In this document: positions 35,546 through 44,026 of the stretch, in pieces
Layout of the letters: the number at the start of each line of letters is the position of its first letter
How positions within the stretch are numbered: the first letter of the stretch is position 1
The notes under the pieces: model-generated
What the model saw: the letters and a program-made list of their open reading frames with translations, nothing else
The model's database searches: none
Told to the model about the DNA's origin: nothing
DNA from: Paenibacillus koleovorans NBRC 103111
GTDB lineage: Bacteria; Bacillota; Bacilli; Paenibacillales; NBRC-103111
DNA length: 61,408 bases
Direction of reading: 5' to 3'
NCBI RefSeq assembly: GCF_004000845.1
Contig: NZ_BIMA01000036.1
Coordinates: 1-61,408, forward strand
Translations under genes and position numbers: made by a program

Positions 35546-36445
35546 GTGGAACAGCTATATTTGGAGTATCAAGGAGATATCGACGATATACCGAGAATGC
35601 CGGGAACACGCGAACGGTTCGGCATTCTTGAAACTTCAGTTTCACGTACCCCTCTGCATTATCATGATTATGCCGAAATCTCTTATTTCACTGGCGGAAG
35701 CGGTGTTGAGACCATTAACGGCATATGCCACTCTTTGCAGGCAGGTACTGTGTCCTTCCTCCTGCCCAATCATATGCACACCATACAAAGCGCGCCCGAC
35801 CAATTCGTTCGCAAATATTGCTGCATGTTCGATGTGCAGCTCTTGTTCGGGTATCAGGAGGATGGCGAATTTTCCAGATTGCTTCATACTGTCGGGACGG
35901 AGCTTCCCTCTTTTGGGGACTTTACCGGATCGGAGCAGGAAACCATGCAATCTATCTTTCAATCCTTATTGGCATTGACCCATGAAACGCAAACCCCTGT
36001 TCTTCGCCATATGATTCGCACCAAATTGACGGAAGCCGTGTTGCTTTTCCTTCGTTCGGCCAGTCATAATCAGTCAGTCTTGAAATCGCCGAACGCCACA
36101 CAGACTTTTAGACAAACCCAGTTATTTTGGCCCGTCTTGCGACATGTCCATGTGCACTACAGAGAACCGATCAGCCTGGAGGAGCTCGCCCAGCGTTTCC
36201 ACCTCAGTGTATCTTATATCAGTCTCGCCTTCAAAAAATACACAGGAAGCACATTCGTAAAATACATTCATCAGCTTCGCGTCGAAAGTGCTGTCAACAT
36301 GCTGCGGCATACCACGATTAGTGTGACTGACATTGCGCACGAAGTCGGTTTTGCATCCTTTCGCACATTCGCGCGCGTGTTTCGGGAAATCAAGGGCGTC
36401 ACCGCCAAGGAATTCAGAGGCATGTTAGGCGCGATCCACGGCTAA
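35546..36445 (+). CDS. AraC-family regulator with cupin sensor
   Basis: 299 residues from GTG 35546 (GGGGCGAGG just upstream). Residues 20-150 are a cupin-like sugar-sensing domain (TPLHYHDYAEISYFTGG; SFLLPNHMHTI). Residues 195-295 are the AraC HTH pair (ISLEELAQRFHLSVSYISLAF; VTDIAHEVGFASFRTFARVF). It is a close paralogue of the regulator at 40210-41091 and is transcribed divergently from the LamG/propeller gene. Its last 79 bp are duplicated at 38125-38203. Confidence 0.88.
   Translation: MEQLYLEYQGDIDDIPRMPGTRERFGILETSVSRTPLHYHDYAEISYFTGGSGVETINGICHSLQAGTVSFLLPNHMHTIQSAPDQFVRKYCCMFDVQLLFGYQEDGEFSRLLHTVGTELPSFGDFTGSEQETMQSIFQSLLALTHETQTPVLRHMIRTKLTEAVLLFLRSASHNQSVLKSPNATQTFRQTQLFWPVLRHVHVHYREPISLEELAQRFHLSVSYISLAFKKYTGSTFVKYIHQLRVESAVNMLRHTTISVTDIAHEVGFASFRTFARVFREIKGVTAKEFRGMLGAIHG
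36344..36422 (+). repeat. 79-bp direct repeat, copy 1
   Basis: 3' end of the AraC gene from GTCGGTTTTGCATCC to AATTCAGAGGCA; matches 38125-38203 with about five differences. Confidence 0.88.
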
Positions 36446-36461
36446 GGAGGCTTATGCAAGC

Positions 36462-36500
36462 ATAAAAAAAAGAAGATCCGTTAAAACCCGTAATCTTCCC
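36462..36500 (-). terminator. Terminator of the IclR-type gene
   Basis: Minus strand GAAGATTACGG ... CGGATCTTC followed by TTTTTTTT, 10 bp beyond the stop. Confidence 0.7.
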
Positions 36501-36508
36501 GTTGCCGT

Positions 36509-37282
36509 TTATAGGTTTACAAACTCGAGACGTTTCGACACTTGCAAGCAGTAATCTTTCACAATCGTTCCCACCTCATGGAAGCTAACGCTAGGCAAGT
36601 CATTACGAACCGCCGTAACCCCCATCGCGGCTACCACCTTGCCCTCGTTGTTGAAGATTGGAGCTGCAATGCTTCTTACACCAACCTCACATTCTTCATC
36701 CTCGATCGCATATCCCACTTCCCGTACGTTTTTCAGAAATTTCTTGTACACCTCCAGAGAGGTGATTGAATTCTCTGTAGCTCGGATCATAGGGTTCTCT
36801 TTGAATATTTCATCCAACTTATGCTCCTCCAGATAGGCAGCAAATGCTTTTCCGATCGCAGAGAGATGAAGACGGAACGACTGGCCGACCCTGGTACCGA
36901 ACTGAACAAAATTCGGTCCATTTACTTTTTCAATATAAATCGCTTTGCCCTCACTCATGCTGGCCAAATGAACCGTGAGCCGCAACTGCTCGGCCAATTG
37001 CTCCATATAGGGTTTTGCAATGCCTCGGATATCGTAGTGCGACAGGATATCGATTCCCATATTGTACAGCTTCATCGAGACCCGATACCGATTCTCGTCC
37101 ACCTTCTCAACATAGCCCATTGTCTCCAGTGTGGACATGATCATAAAGACCGAAGTCTTCGCAATCCCCATCTGTTCATGAATATCCGTTAAGCGAAGAG
37201 GAGCGTCAGAAGCGGAAAGCTTCTCCATTATTAATAACCCTTTTTCCAGTGCCGGCACGATATATGTGTTTTTTTTCTTCAT
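36509..37282 (-). CDS. IclR-family transcriptional regulator
   Basis: 257 residues. N-terminal winged helix (YIVPALEKGLLIMEKLS; LTDIHEQMGIAKTSVFMIMS) and a C-terminal GAF-like effector domain (GKAIYIEKVNGPNFVQFGTR; HLSAIGKAFAAYL; RSIAAPIFNNEGKVVAAMGV). IclR proteins usually control catabolic genes for carboxylated or aromatic compounds. It lies 64 bp after the cyclase gene on the same strand and likely controls it. The start has GGAGG 11 bp upstream. Confidence 0.9.
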   Translation of the reverse strand: MKKKNTYIVPALEKGLLIMEKLSASDAPLRLTDIHEQMGIAKTSVFMIMSTLETMGYVEKVDENRYRVSMKLYNMGIDILSHYDIRGIAKPYMEQLAEQLRLTVHLASMSEGKAIYIEKVNGPNFVQFGTRVGQSFRLHLSAIGKAFAAYLEEHKLDEIFKENPMIRATENSITSLEVYKKFLKNVREVGYAIEDEECEVGVRSIAAPIFNNEGKVVAAMGVTAVRNDLPSVSFHEVGTIVKDYCLQVSKRLEFVNL

Positions 37283-37346
37283 GACCGATTAGACCTCCAG
37301 CAGACAGAACAACTTTTCTACATTTCGAATCTATTATACCAGCGGA

Positions 37347-38021
37347 TTATAGCATCTGGCTCCCCTCGATCAGAATCGGACGGCAGGGCGTGCTGCATAC
37401 CCCTGGAATATGCAGCGGCAGCGCCACAAGCGTGAACGGCCCTTTGCCTTTCCCGCGCATATTGACGAGTGGCGCGAGCAGAAGCCGCTCTTCCGCGTAC
37501 AACATCCGAAGCAACTCGCCATCGTCTGCTCGCGGATCCTGCGCATGCGGCATATCCACAGCCAAGATGCCGATTTTCTTCTCAATAATCCACTCCATTG
37601 CTTCTTTCAGTAAAAAAGGATTTTGGTCCACGTAACCGGGCTTGTTCCACATTCTCTCCCATCCGGTGGAAACCAGAAGCGCATCCCCGGGCTGCACAAG
37701 CTCCCCGACCGCTGCTTCCAATTCAGCCGCAGTTACAGGCTCGAGCGCCTCTTTCTCCGACAGCTCGGCGATCCATGCTCTCGCCACGTAACGATCAATG
37801 GGAAGAGAATCGATCGTTTCCCTCCCGGAATAGAAATGCTCCGCGGTCTCTATATAAGTACCCGCCAAAGAATGAATATTCAAATGGTGCGCACTAAAGC
37901 CTTCCTTCTCTACAGAAGCGATCCGATCGATCCTTACAGGGGGGAACGGGTCCCCGTAGCCCCATATTCCATTCATAATCGGGCTTGCCAAATCGTGAAT
38001 GCGATTTAGAGAACGCTGCAT
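37347..38021 (-). CDS. Cyclase-family (kynurenine formamidase-like) protein
   Basis: 224 residues of the cyclase family (PF04199), which hydrolyses amides or lactone-like bonds with a metal pair bound by HxGTHxDxPxH. Here the motif reads HSLAGTYIETAEHF: the second His, the Asp and the Pro are Tyr, Glu and Ala. The late region VDMPHAQDP and APLVNM fits the family. Metal binding may therefore be altered or lost. GAGGAG lies 8 bp before the start. It is first in a unit with the IclR regulator; the two-gene block is enclosed by a 79-bp direct repeat. Confidence 0.75.
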   Translation of the reverse strand: MQRSLNRIHDLASPIMNGIWGYGDPFPPVRIDRIASVEKEGFSAHHLNIHSLAGTYIETAEHFYSGRETIDSLPIDRYVARAWIAELSEKEALEPVTAAELEAAVGELVQPGDALLVSTGWERMWNKPGYVDQNPFLLKEAMEWIIEKKIGILAVDMPHAQDPRADDGELLRMLYAEERLLLAPLVNMRGKGKGPFTLVALPLHIPGVCSTPCRPILIEGSQML

Positions 38022-38066
38022 CTCCTTAACTCCTCATCCAATTAAATTCTAAATCCAGAACAGAAT

Positions 38067-38080
38067 ATCTATATATAGAT
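38067..38080. promoter_or_regulatory. Palindrome, possible IclR operator
   Basis: ATCTATATATAGAT is a perfect 14-bp palindrome 46 bp before the cyclase gene and overlapping the downstream edge of a promoter-like TATAAT (38079-38084; TTGACG at 38100-38105, spacer 15). Confidence 0.4.
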
Positions 38081-38124
38081 TATAATTTATTGGGTCGATC
38101 GTCAATACAGGAAATAATGATCCC

Positions 38125-38203
38125 GTCGGTTTTGCATCCTTTCGCACATTCGCACGCGTGTTTGGGGAAATCAAGGGCGTCACAGCCAAAGAATTCAGAG
38201 GCA
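38125..38203 (+). repeat. 79-bp direct repeat, copy 2 (AraC gene fragment)
   Basis: Matches the 3' end of the AraC gene at 36344-36422 and still reads VGFASFRTFARVFGEIKGV in frame, but has no gene around it. Confidence 0.88.
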
Positions 38204-38248
38204 AGTCTCCATAGTTGTGTTAGTACTTTCGACCAATTAATGGAAGGC

Positions 38249-40051
38249 TTAATAGATGGTTGTGATTCCATGTTGGGGAGGATTCCACACTTTGCTGTCC
38301 TGGAAATGAAAGACCCAGTAGATTTGCTGCTTCCCTTCGGCAATCCACAGGTTGTGGCATAAGGTAAGCGGCCCCCTGGTACCTTCATGCCGCTTCAGAC
38401 AATCAGCAGTGAGTTCGACACCTTCGCCGCCAGAGATTACTTTTATCCATAACGCTAGTTCTCCATCGCTTAAGCGAGCCCAACCTTCATGGAAGGCCCA
38501 GGCCAAATAGGTGCCTCCCAGCCAATGATAGCCGATCTGCAGCGGTCCCTGCTTGGAATCGATCGAGTCGCAAACCACAATACTCGCCCCCTGACCGGGA
38601 ATAAGCCGGACACTCCGCTTCACACTGGTATCCGCTGGAAGATGGTCGTAGCATAATGAAAGATCCATGTCGGCATACAGATTCCCTTGTGCATCCACTT
38701 CCGCTGCAAGCGGTTTTGCGGCACGTCGCGATTGCGAAACCCCTTCGATCACTGGTGCATTATGTGCCTCCACACCCAAAGAGTAATCCTGCTCGAAGCC
38801 CGGACGGTATTGCTGATAGCCCGGATCCGTTATCCAGAATCGTTTATTGGTGCCAATCACCAGATGACCTCCATCGCAATGCAGATGTCCAAATTCATTC
38901 CTGCTAATACTTATAGCGGCCAAAGTGTCCTCGTTGCTCCAGCCCGTTCGCAATGTAATGGCTGCTGGATGAATCATGCCACCCGACTCAGGAGTTCGAT
39001 TCGGTTCCTCCGAGTTTTCCTCCTCAGCCAATTCGGCTAATGCAGCTGTAGTCAATCGAACCAAAGGGATTCTGCGCAGCAACCAATACACGTCGGGCAA
39101 ATCGTATTTCTTCGCACAGCGCAGGATTACTGTCATCCAGAACGGCATTTCGGGTTCGATATCGCCCAGGGGCGCATGGAGATCCGGCCTCCCCGGCAAA
39201 CTCAGCTGCTGACAGGCGGTTACAAACATGGTAAGCGGCTCTTTTGCAGCTTGCCATAATGCATCGGCATCGGGCAATGCCATCATCCAATCCGTGACGG
39301 TCTCCAGTAGAAAACCATCATAAGTCACGCCTTCGGTATGAGGGTTGCTGCTGTTGCCCAATTCCATCCATTTGGCAAAAACCATACGTGCCGTGTTGTC
39401 CAAATCCGATTCATGCGCATTGCGGAGGACTTTGGCTAAAGCCGCACTTCCGAACAAGATGATGCAATTGATATTGTGCATACGTTTAACGGTAATTTCT
39501 TGATTCATCCAGCTGGTCTCATACCAGGGCCATACGTCCTGATCAATCAGCTTCGTTGCGGCAGCTACCGCTTTTTGATAATAGCGGCTCTCCCATCCAG
39601 ACTCTTCTGCCAAGTATTGGGCCAAGCAGTCTGCAAGATGTCCCGTACATAAGCTTACATCCCCGGAATAATCCTTATAATTGTCCCATTCCGAAAGCTC
39701 CGCCAACTCTTGCTGCAGCAACAATCCGGCTTGCTCATCCCCATAACGGCGCCAGCCGATGTGCAATAAATCCCAGCGGTCCTTCAGCTCCCATAACAAC
39801 CAGGTAAACCAAGGGTACTTAAAACCAGGAATGGGTTCCGGCAACACTTTGGGCAATCGTGCCAACGGCAACGGAAACGACAAGGTATAGCCTACTCGGT
39901 AATAATAAACCTCCAGTTCACGTCGATCTTTTTCCCTGGCTATCCGTTTCTTGATTTCCTCCATCGCTTCCGAAGCCGTTGCGGCTTGAGCAGCCCCCAT
40001 ACTCTCGGCAAGCTCGTAAGCAGATGTAACATACGGCAAACGAAATAACAT
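38249..40051 (-). CDS. Heparinase II/III-like protein
   Basis: 600 residues from ATG 40051 (GGGGAGGG, 6 bp spacing; the frame continues upstream to 40186 without a site). Residues 60-370 are an alpha-toroid (e.g. DVYWLLRRIPLVRL), and the C-terminal half is a beta-sandwich with the heparinase II/III signature region FGHLHCDGGHLVIGTNKRFW and ITDPGYQQY. Family members are polysaccharide lyases or related carbohydrate-binding enzymes acting on uronic-acid-containing glycans. No signal peptide, so it probably acts on imported oligosaccharides. Divergent to the AraC gene at 40210. Confidence 0.8.
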   Translation of the reverse strand: MLFRLPYVTSAYELAESMGAAQAATASEAMEEIKKRIAREKDRRELEVYYYRVGYTLSFPLPLARLPKVLPEPIPGFKYPWFTWLLWELKDRWDLLHIGWRRYGDEQAGLLLQQELAELSEWDNYKDYSGDVSLCTGHLADCLAQYLAEESGWESRYYQKAVAAATKLIDQDVWPWYETSWMNQEITVKRMHNINCIILFGSAALAKVLRNAHESDLDNTARMVFAKWMELGNSSNPHTEGVTYDGFLLETVTDWMMALPDADALWQAAKEPLTMFVTACQQLSLPGRPDLHAPLGDIEPEMPFWMTVILRCAKKYDLPDVYWLLRRIPLVRLTTAALAELAEEENSEEPNRTPESGGMIHPAAITLRTGWSNEDTLAAISISRNEFGHLHCDGGHLVIGTNKRFWITDPGYQQYRPGFEQDYSLGVEAHNAPVIEGVSQSRRAAKPLAAEVDAQGNLYADMDLSLCYDHLPADTSVKRSVRLIPGQGASIVVCDSIDSKQGPLQIGYHWLGGTYLAWAFHEGWARLSDGELALWIKVISGGEGVELTADCLKRHEGTRGPLTLCHNLWIAEGKQQIYWVFHFQDSKVWNPPQHGITTIY

Positions 40052-40209
40052 GCATGTCCCTCCCCTTGTGCCTTTCAAATTGAAGTAGAACGCCTGGCCT
40101 GTAACTCCTCTCTCAATCCATTTCTTCTTTATGTTAATATGAAGGTAATGGCTCTTAACCGACAAATCCAAATGAAAATCAGTCATTTTTTTACTGAGGA
40201 GGACGGCGT

Positions 40210-41091
40210 ATGCATAAAATACCGGTGTACATGGATCTCCCTGAAAACTATAACCGAAAGAAAGGTCAACTGCCTTTTTTCATCGGAATAAGCCACATCG
40301 CCAAATCCACGCCATTGCACCATCATGATTTCGTTGAGTTATCGTATATTATCGAAGGCACCGGCTGCGAAACGATCAACGGCAAATCCCAGAGACTCCA
40401 GCCAGGCGTTATCTCCTTTTTACTGCCGCATCATATGCATGAAATTCGCAGCGACCCCGGACAAACCATCCACAAATATTGCTGTATGTTCGATATGAGT
40501 CTGCTATGCTCCTCAACCTTTGACAGAGATTGGCTAAAGGTGCTGTATAGCATCGGCAGCGTATACCCATCCTTCGCCCAATTGGAGTCGGCTGACGCTG
40601 AAGCTTTGCATGCGATATTCAGGATCCTTATGCAAGAAAGCGCTATGCCTCATTTGCCCGGTCGCAACAATATGATCCAAGTGAAATTAACCGAAGCGAT
40701 GCTGCTTTTCGTACGTGCCGTCTGCGCCGAGAATCAGCCGGGGGTTTCGCAGCCTGCAGAAAAGGACACCAAGCAGGATTTTCTCCCTATTCTGCAGCAC
40801 CTGCATGTTTATTTTGCCAACAAGCTATCCCTGGATGGAATCGCCAAGCAATTCGGCATCAGCGCGCCTTATGTAAGCCGCATGTTCAAGGAGCATACGG
40901 GAAAAAGCTTCCTCTCCTACTTGCACCAATTACGAATCGATTCCGCTGTTCACCTGCTGGTCACGACCGATATGTCCATCGCCGACATTTCCGCCGAAGT
41001 CGGTTTTGAATCTTTCCGCACCTTTTCCCGAGTCTTCCAAAGCTTGAAGCAAACCACGCCAAGGGAGTTCCAATTGTTGCAGCGGCGGTAG
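40210..41091 (+). CDS. AraC-family regulator with cupin sensor
   Basis: 293 residues with GGAGG 7 bp upstream of ATG 40210. Cupin sensor at 30-130 (TPLHHHDFVELSYIIEGTG; SFLLPHHMHEI), AraC HTH pair at 190-290 (LSLDGIAKQFGISAPYVSRMF; IADISAEVGFESFRTFSRVF). Paralogue of 35546-36445. It faces the heparinase-like gene across 158 bp and is its likely activator. Confidence 0.88.
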   Translation: MHKIPVYMDLPENYNRKKGQLPFFIGISHIAKSTPLHHHDFVELSYIIEGTGCETINGKSQRLQPGVISFLLPHHMHEIRSDPGQTIHKYCCMFDMSLLCSSTFDRDWLKVLYSIGSVYPSFAQLESADAEALHAIFRILMQESAMPHLPGRNNMIQVKLTEAMLLFVRAVCAENQPGVSQPAEKDTKQDFLPILQHLHVYFANKLSLDGIAKQFGISAPYVSRMFKEHTGKSFLSYLHQLRIDSAVHLLVTTDMSIADISAEVGFESFRTFSRVFQSLKQTTPREFQLLQRR

Positions 41092-41096
41092 AATAG

Positions 41097-41122
41097 AAAA
41101 GGACGCCTCTCAGCGCCCCTTT
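41097..41122. terminator. Weak bidirectional terminator
   Basis: AAAAGGaCGC-CTCTCA-GCGcCCCTTT between convergent genes. Confidence 0.4.
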
Positions 41123-41126
41123 CTTC

Positions 41127-41501
41127 CTATAATTGGTTAATACCGCTTGGCATTTTGCCCGTACGTTGAATGCTGCGAATTTGTGATGTGGTTAGCCGGA
41201 ATCCGACCAGAATAAACGACGAGGTTACATTGTTAAAATTGAAAGCTCGTAAGTCGGAAATGTTTTGGCTGCCACGGAAAATACGAAAATTCCCCGTAAA
41301 GTTTCGCCCCGCAAACAGCACTAGCGTAACTTGACTTGGAAATATAACATTTCTAAGTCGGAAACTGGAGATGATGTTATTGAAACCAAAGATCCCCAGA
41401 TTAGATACAGCCACGCCTCTTCTAAATGTTAGGCTTCTTCCGGTAAAGTTAAAACCCGAGAAAAAAGTAACTCTAACATTACGATTAAATATAAGTCCCA
41501 T
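41127..41501 (-). CDS. Beta-gamma-crystallin domain protein
   Basis: 124 residues from ATG 41501 (AGGAGG 11 bp upstream). Two Greek-key motifs (VTFFSGFNFTGRSLTF at 11-26; LVLFAGRNFTGNFRIF at about 60-75), each ending in the calcium-binding signature as FNNIISS and FNNVTSS. Bacterial members are often calcium-binding stress or spore-surface proteins. A short tail (SQIRSIQRTGKMPSGINQL) follows. No signal peptide is visible. Strongly Phe/Asn/Arg-rich. Unrelated in function to the surrounding sugar genes as far as can be seen. Confidence 0.78.
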   Translation of the reverse strand: MGLIFNRNVRVTFFSGFNFTGRSLTFRRGVAVSNLGIFGFNNIISSFRLRNVIFPSQVTLVLFAGRNFTGNFRIFRGSQNISDLRAFNFNNVTSSFILVGFRLTTSQIRSIQRTGKMPSGINQL

Positions 41502-41657
41502 CCCTATCAACACCTCCTACTCGCGTGATAGTAACAATGTATGTAGGGAGTGATAGATAGGATTGGACTTATTTCCATTAATTAGCGTTACCACATTTCC
41601 TTATTTCTATCATTCGGGAATAAATATCAGTAAGCACGGGTACTACATTCCGGAATT

Positions 41658-44009
41658 TCAAGTTAGAATCGCCCGAAAACCTCTTGTATGAAGATATCCG
41701 TCTGACGAAGCTTCGACATTCTCATCGATAAAATCTATACGGTATGGCAGATCATCCGGAAGATGAACGAGAATATCGTGATCGCTGACGCATTCATAAT
41801 GGATCCCTTCCGAGCTGCGGAACCATGAAATTTGAATCGTATGATCCGTTCCGATAATCGGCAACGTTCCTGATGCGTAGCTCAGCTCTCCGGTCTGCAG
41901 CCTGAATTCGAAAGCGAACGGATCGCCTTCCTCACTTGTATGGAAACCAAGAAAATAACGCGACAGCTGCCAGGACGGGCATGCCGACCAAGCATGGCAA
42001 TGGCTCCAACGGTGATCGAACACTTCCAGCAAAGTCGTGGCTCCCTGTTCCAACATCCATCCCCAGCAGGTTCTGTACTGATTCAGCACAAAATCCGTCT
42101 CCCTATCTTCCAATAAGGCCGCCAACGCAAAGTGCCCGAAATACGGAGTGATGAGCTGCGGATGGTTGGCTGCGGGGTGAGCGAGACGCGGGGCATCCTG
42201 GCGATTGGGAAAACAGTTCGTCATATGCCGTTTCACCAGCTCGACCGCTTTTCTTCGCTCTTCGCCGCGGAACAAGCCGAATCGAAGGGCAAGCACATTC
42301 GCATGGAATCCTGGCTCACTAGGCTGTTCATCTTCTACAGACCCAATTGGAATGGAAGGACGGAGCAGCCCTGTAGAGGTCGTCATTTTAGTACGAATAA
42401 TCGTTTCCAGACGATCCCTTTGTTCAATCCGCTGCTGGCGCAGCTCATCTTCCCCTAGCAAGCCCGCCCAATCCGCTACCTCGACAAGCGCGTTCCACGT
42501 CAACACATTCAGGGCAATATTCACTTGTTCCTTGGAGACGATATGCCCCCAATCGATGAAATCCCAATAAGCAAAACGAGCAATCCCGACATCCGTCAAA
42601 TGCGATAAATAAAAATCGACGACATCGTTTGCGGCGGCAAACTGGGTCTGAAGAAATGCTTTATCCCCGGACAGCTTGTAATATCGCATGCACCCAGCCA
42701 CCCAGAGCATCGCAAAGGAAGAAACCGGAATGATCTGACCGGGGTAGCAGCCTACAATCATCCCGTCGTCACGGCGACAAAGCGCGGCCTGCTCCAAGCT
42801 TCTGCGGATCAAGCTCAGATCGCCATATGCCACGCTTAACGTCTCCACTCCGACCGCTACCGCATCGCCAAGCCACTGCCCCCGCTCTCGAGTCGGCGTA
42901 TCGGTGAGCGCATCCTCGCTGCAAGACTGCAACGTCTCCACGCCCAAGCTCCAAATTCGATCCAGCAGCGGATCGCTGCTGACAAAGCGGCCGCTCGGCG
43001 AGCCGAAATAAGATCTTTGACTAGCAGCGACTTCATGCACGGTAATCAAGCTCGGCGGTGCCGCGATATGCAGCTCAAGAAAACGAAACCCTCTGGGCGA
43101 ATAGGTCGATAGCGTTTGCCGCCCGCCCCGTGCAATCCATCGATCCACGTGGCAAGAAGCGCTAGCGGATAATGAGATGACCGGGATGACTCTATCGTCT
43201 GTCAAATACTCGCTGTATCCGGTCTCCACCTTCGTCCCCTCGGGCAGCTCCAGGTCGAGAATCGGGCGATACAGCCCAACCTTGCCAAAGTCGAATCGAT
43301 ACCAAATTCCATCCGGCGATATAGTTGGCTGCAAATCACGCAGAAGAAATCGAACGGGAGGATCGTCCATTTCATAGCCGAAACGATTCACATAAGAGCC
43401 GGAATCGATCGCATCAGCGGCAACGGGGATATTCCGACAGGCCATACCTATTGCCGGTCGATATTGCGGCTGTTCTCTCCCGCTCCACGGATCCTTGCCG
43501 GCGACCGGTTGCCATTTATCTTCATCGGCCGAAGCATCCTCCTCCGCATTTACGCACCAGTCCGGAAGCAATCGCATATCGCAAAATTCGGCCCAACCGA
43601 GCTGACCATTCACCCTGCGACCCAACGGCAAATAGGCTTCCAGCTCCCGGCATCTCCAAGTCAAGGTGATTGGTCCGTGTGCATCCATAGCTTCTACTTG
43701 CAAAAATGCAGGCAGCTTGTTGGAGGTAATCCGTGTGACCACACCGTAATGATGGGCAACGATCGTTAGTGTATGCTCCCCTTCCGGAAGGTCCAACGTA
43801 AAAACATCGTATTCCGGCCATTTTTCGGTGAATCGGGCTGGCCCTTCCCCTATTTCGATCCCATCGCAATATACGCGGTACACGTCGCTGCCGAACAGAT
43901 GAAGGGTCACTTGTGTCGCTTCAGTCACTACCAGCTTGCTCTGAAAAGCTACATACACATTTTGTTCTCGCGACGGATTGGGATGCCAGAACGCCGGTAC
44001 ATGAATCAT
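41658..44009 (-). CDS. GH78-like alpha-L-rhamnosidase
   Basis: 783 residues from ATG 44009 (GAGAGGA, 8 bp spacing, 17 bp after the previous stop; the longer frame overlaps the previous gene and is less likely). N-terminal beta-sandwich modules, then an (alpha/alpha)6 barrel with the GH78 acid region TDTPTRERGQWLGDA (about 370-385) and the downstream GATTLLEVFDHRWSHCHAWS with W-aromatic subsite residues. It would remove terminal rhamnose from oligosaccharides. No signal peptide: cytoplasmic. Last gene of the seven-gene operon. Confidence 0.82.
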   Translation of the reverse strand: MIHVPAFWHPNPSREQNVYVAFQSKLVVTEATQVTLHLFGSDVYRVYCDGIEIGEGPARFTEKWPEYDVFTLDLPEGEHTLTIVAHHYGVVTRITSNKLPAFLQVEAMDAHGPITLTWRCRELEAYLPLGRRVNGQLGWAEFCDMRLLPDWCVNAEEDASADEDKWQPVAGKDPWSGREQPQYRPAIGMACRNIPVAADAIDSGSYVNRFGYEMDDPPVRFLLRDLQPTISPDGIWYRFDFGKVGLYRPILDLELPEGTKVETGYSEYLTDDRVIPVISLSASASCHVDRWIARGGRQTLSTYSPRGFRFLELHIAAPPSLITVHEVAASQRSYFGSPSGRFVSSDPLLDRIWSLGVETLQSCSEDALTDTPTRERGQWLGDAVAVGVETLSVAYGDLSLIRRSLEQAALCRRDDGMIVGCYPGQIIPVSSFAMLWVAGCMRYYKLSGDKAFLQTQFAAANDVVDFYLSHLTDVGIARFAYWDFIDWGHIVSKEQVNIALNVLTWNALVEVADWAGLLGEDELRQQRIEQRDRLETIIRTKMTTSTGLLRPSIPIGSVEDEQPSEPGFHANVLALRFGLFRGEERRKAVELVKRHMTNCFPNRQDAPRLAHPAANHPQLITPYFGHFALAALLEDRETDFVLNQYRTCWGWMLEQGATTLLEVFDHRWSHCHAWSACPSWQLSRYFLGFHTSEEGDPFAFEFRLQTGELSYASGTLPIIGTDHTIQISWFRSSEGIHYECVSDHDILVHLPDDLPYRIDFIDENVEASSDGYLHTRGFRAILT

Positions 44010-44026
44010 CGTCCAAATCCTCTCTC

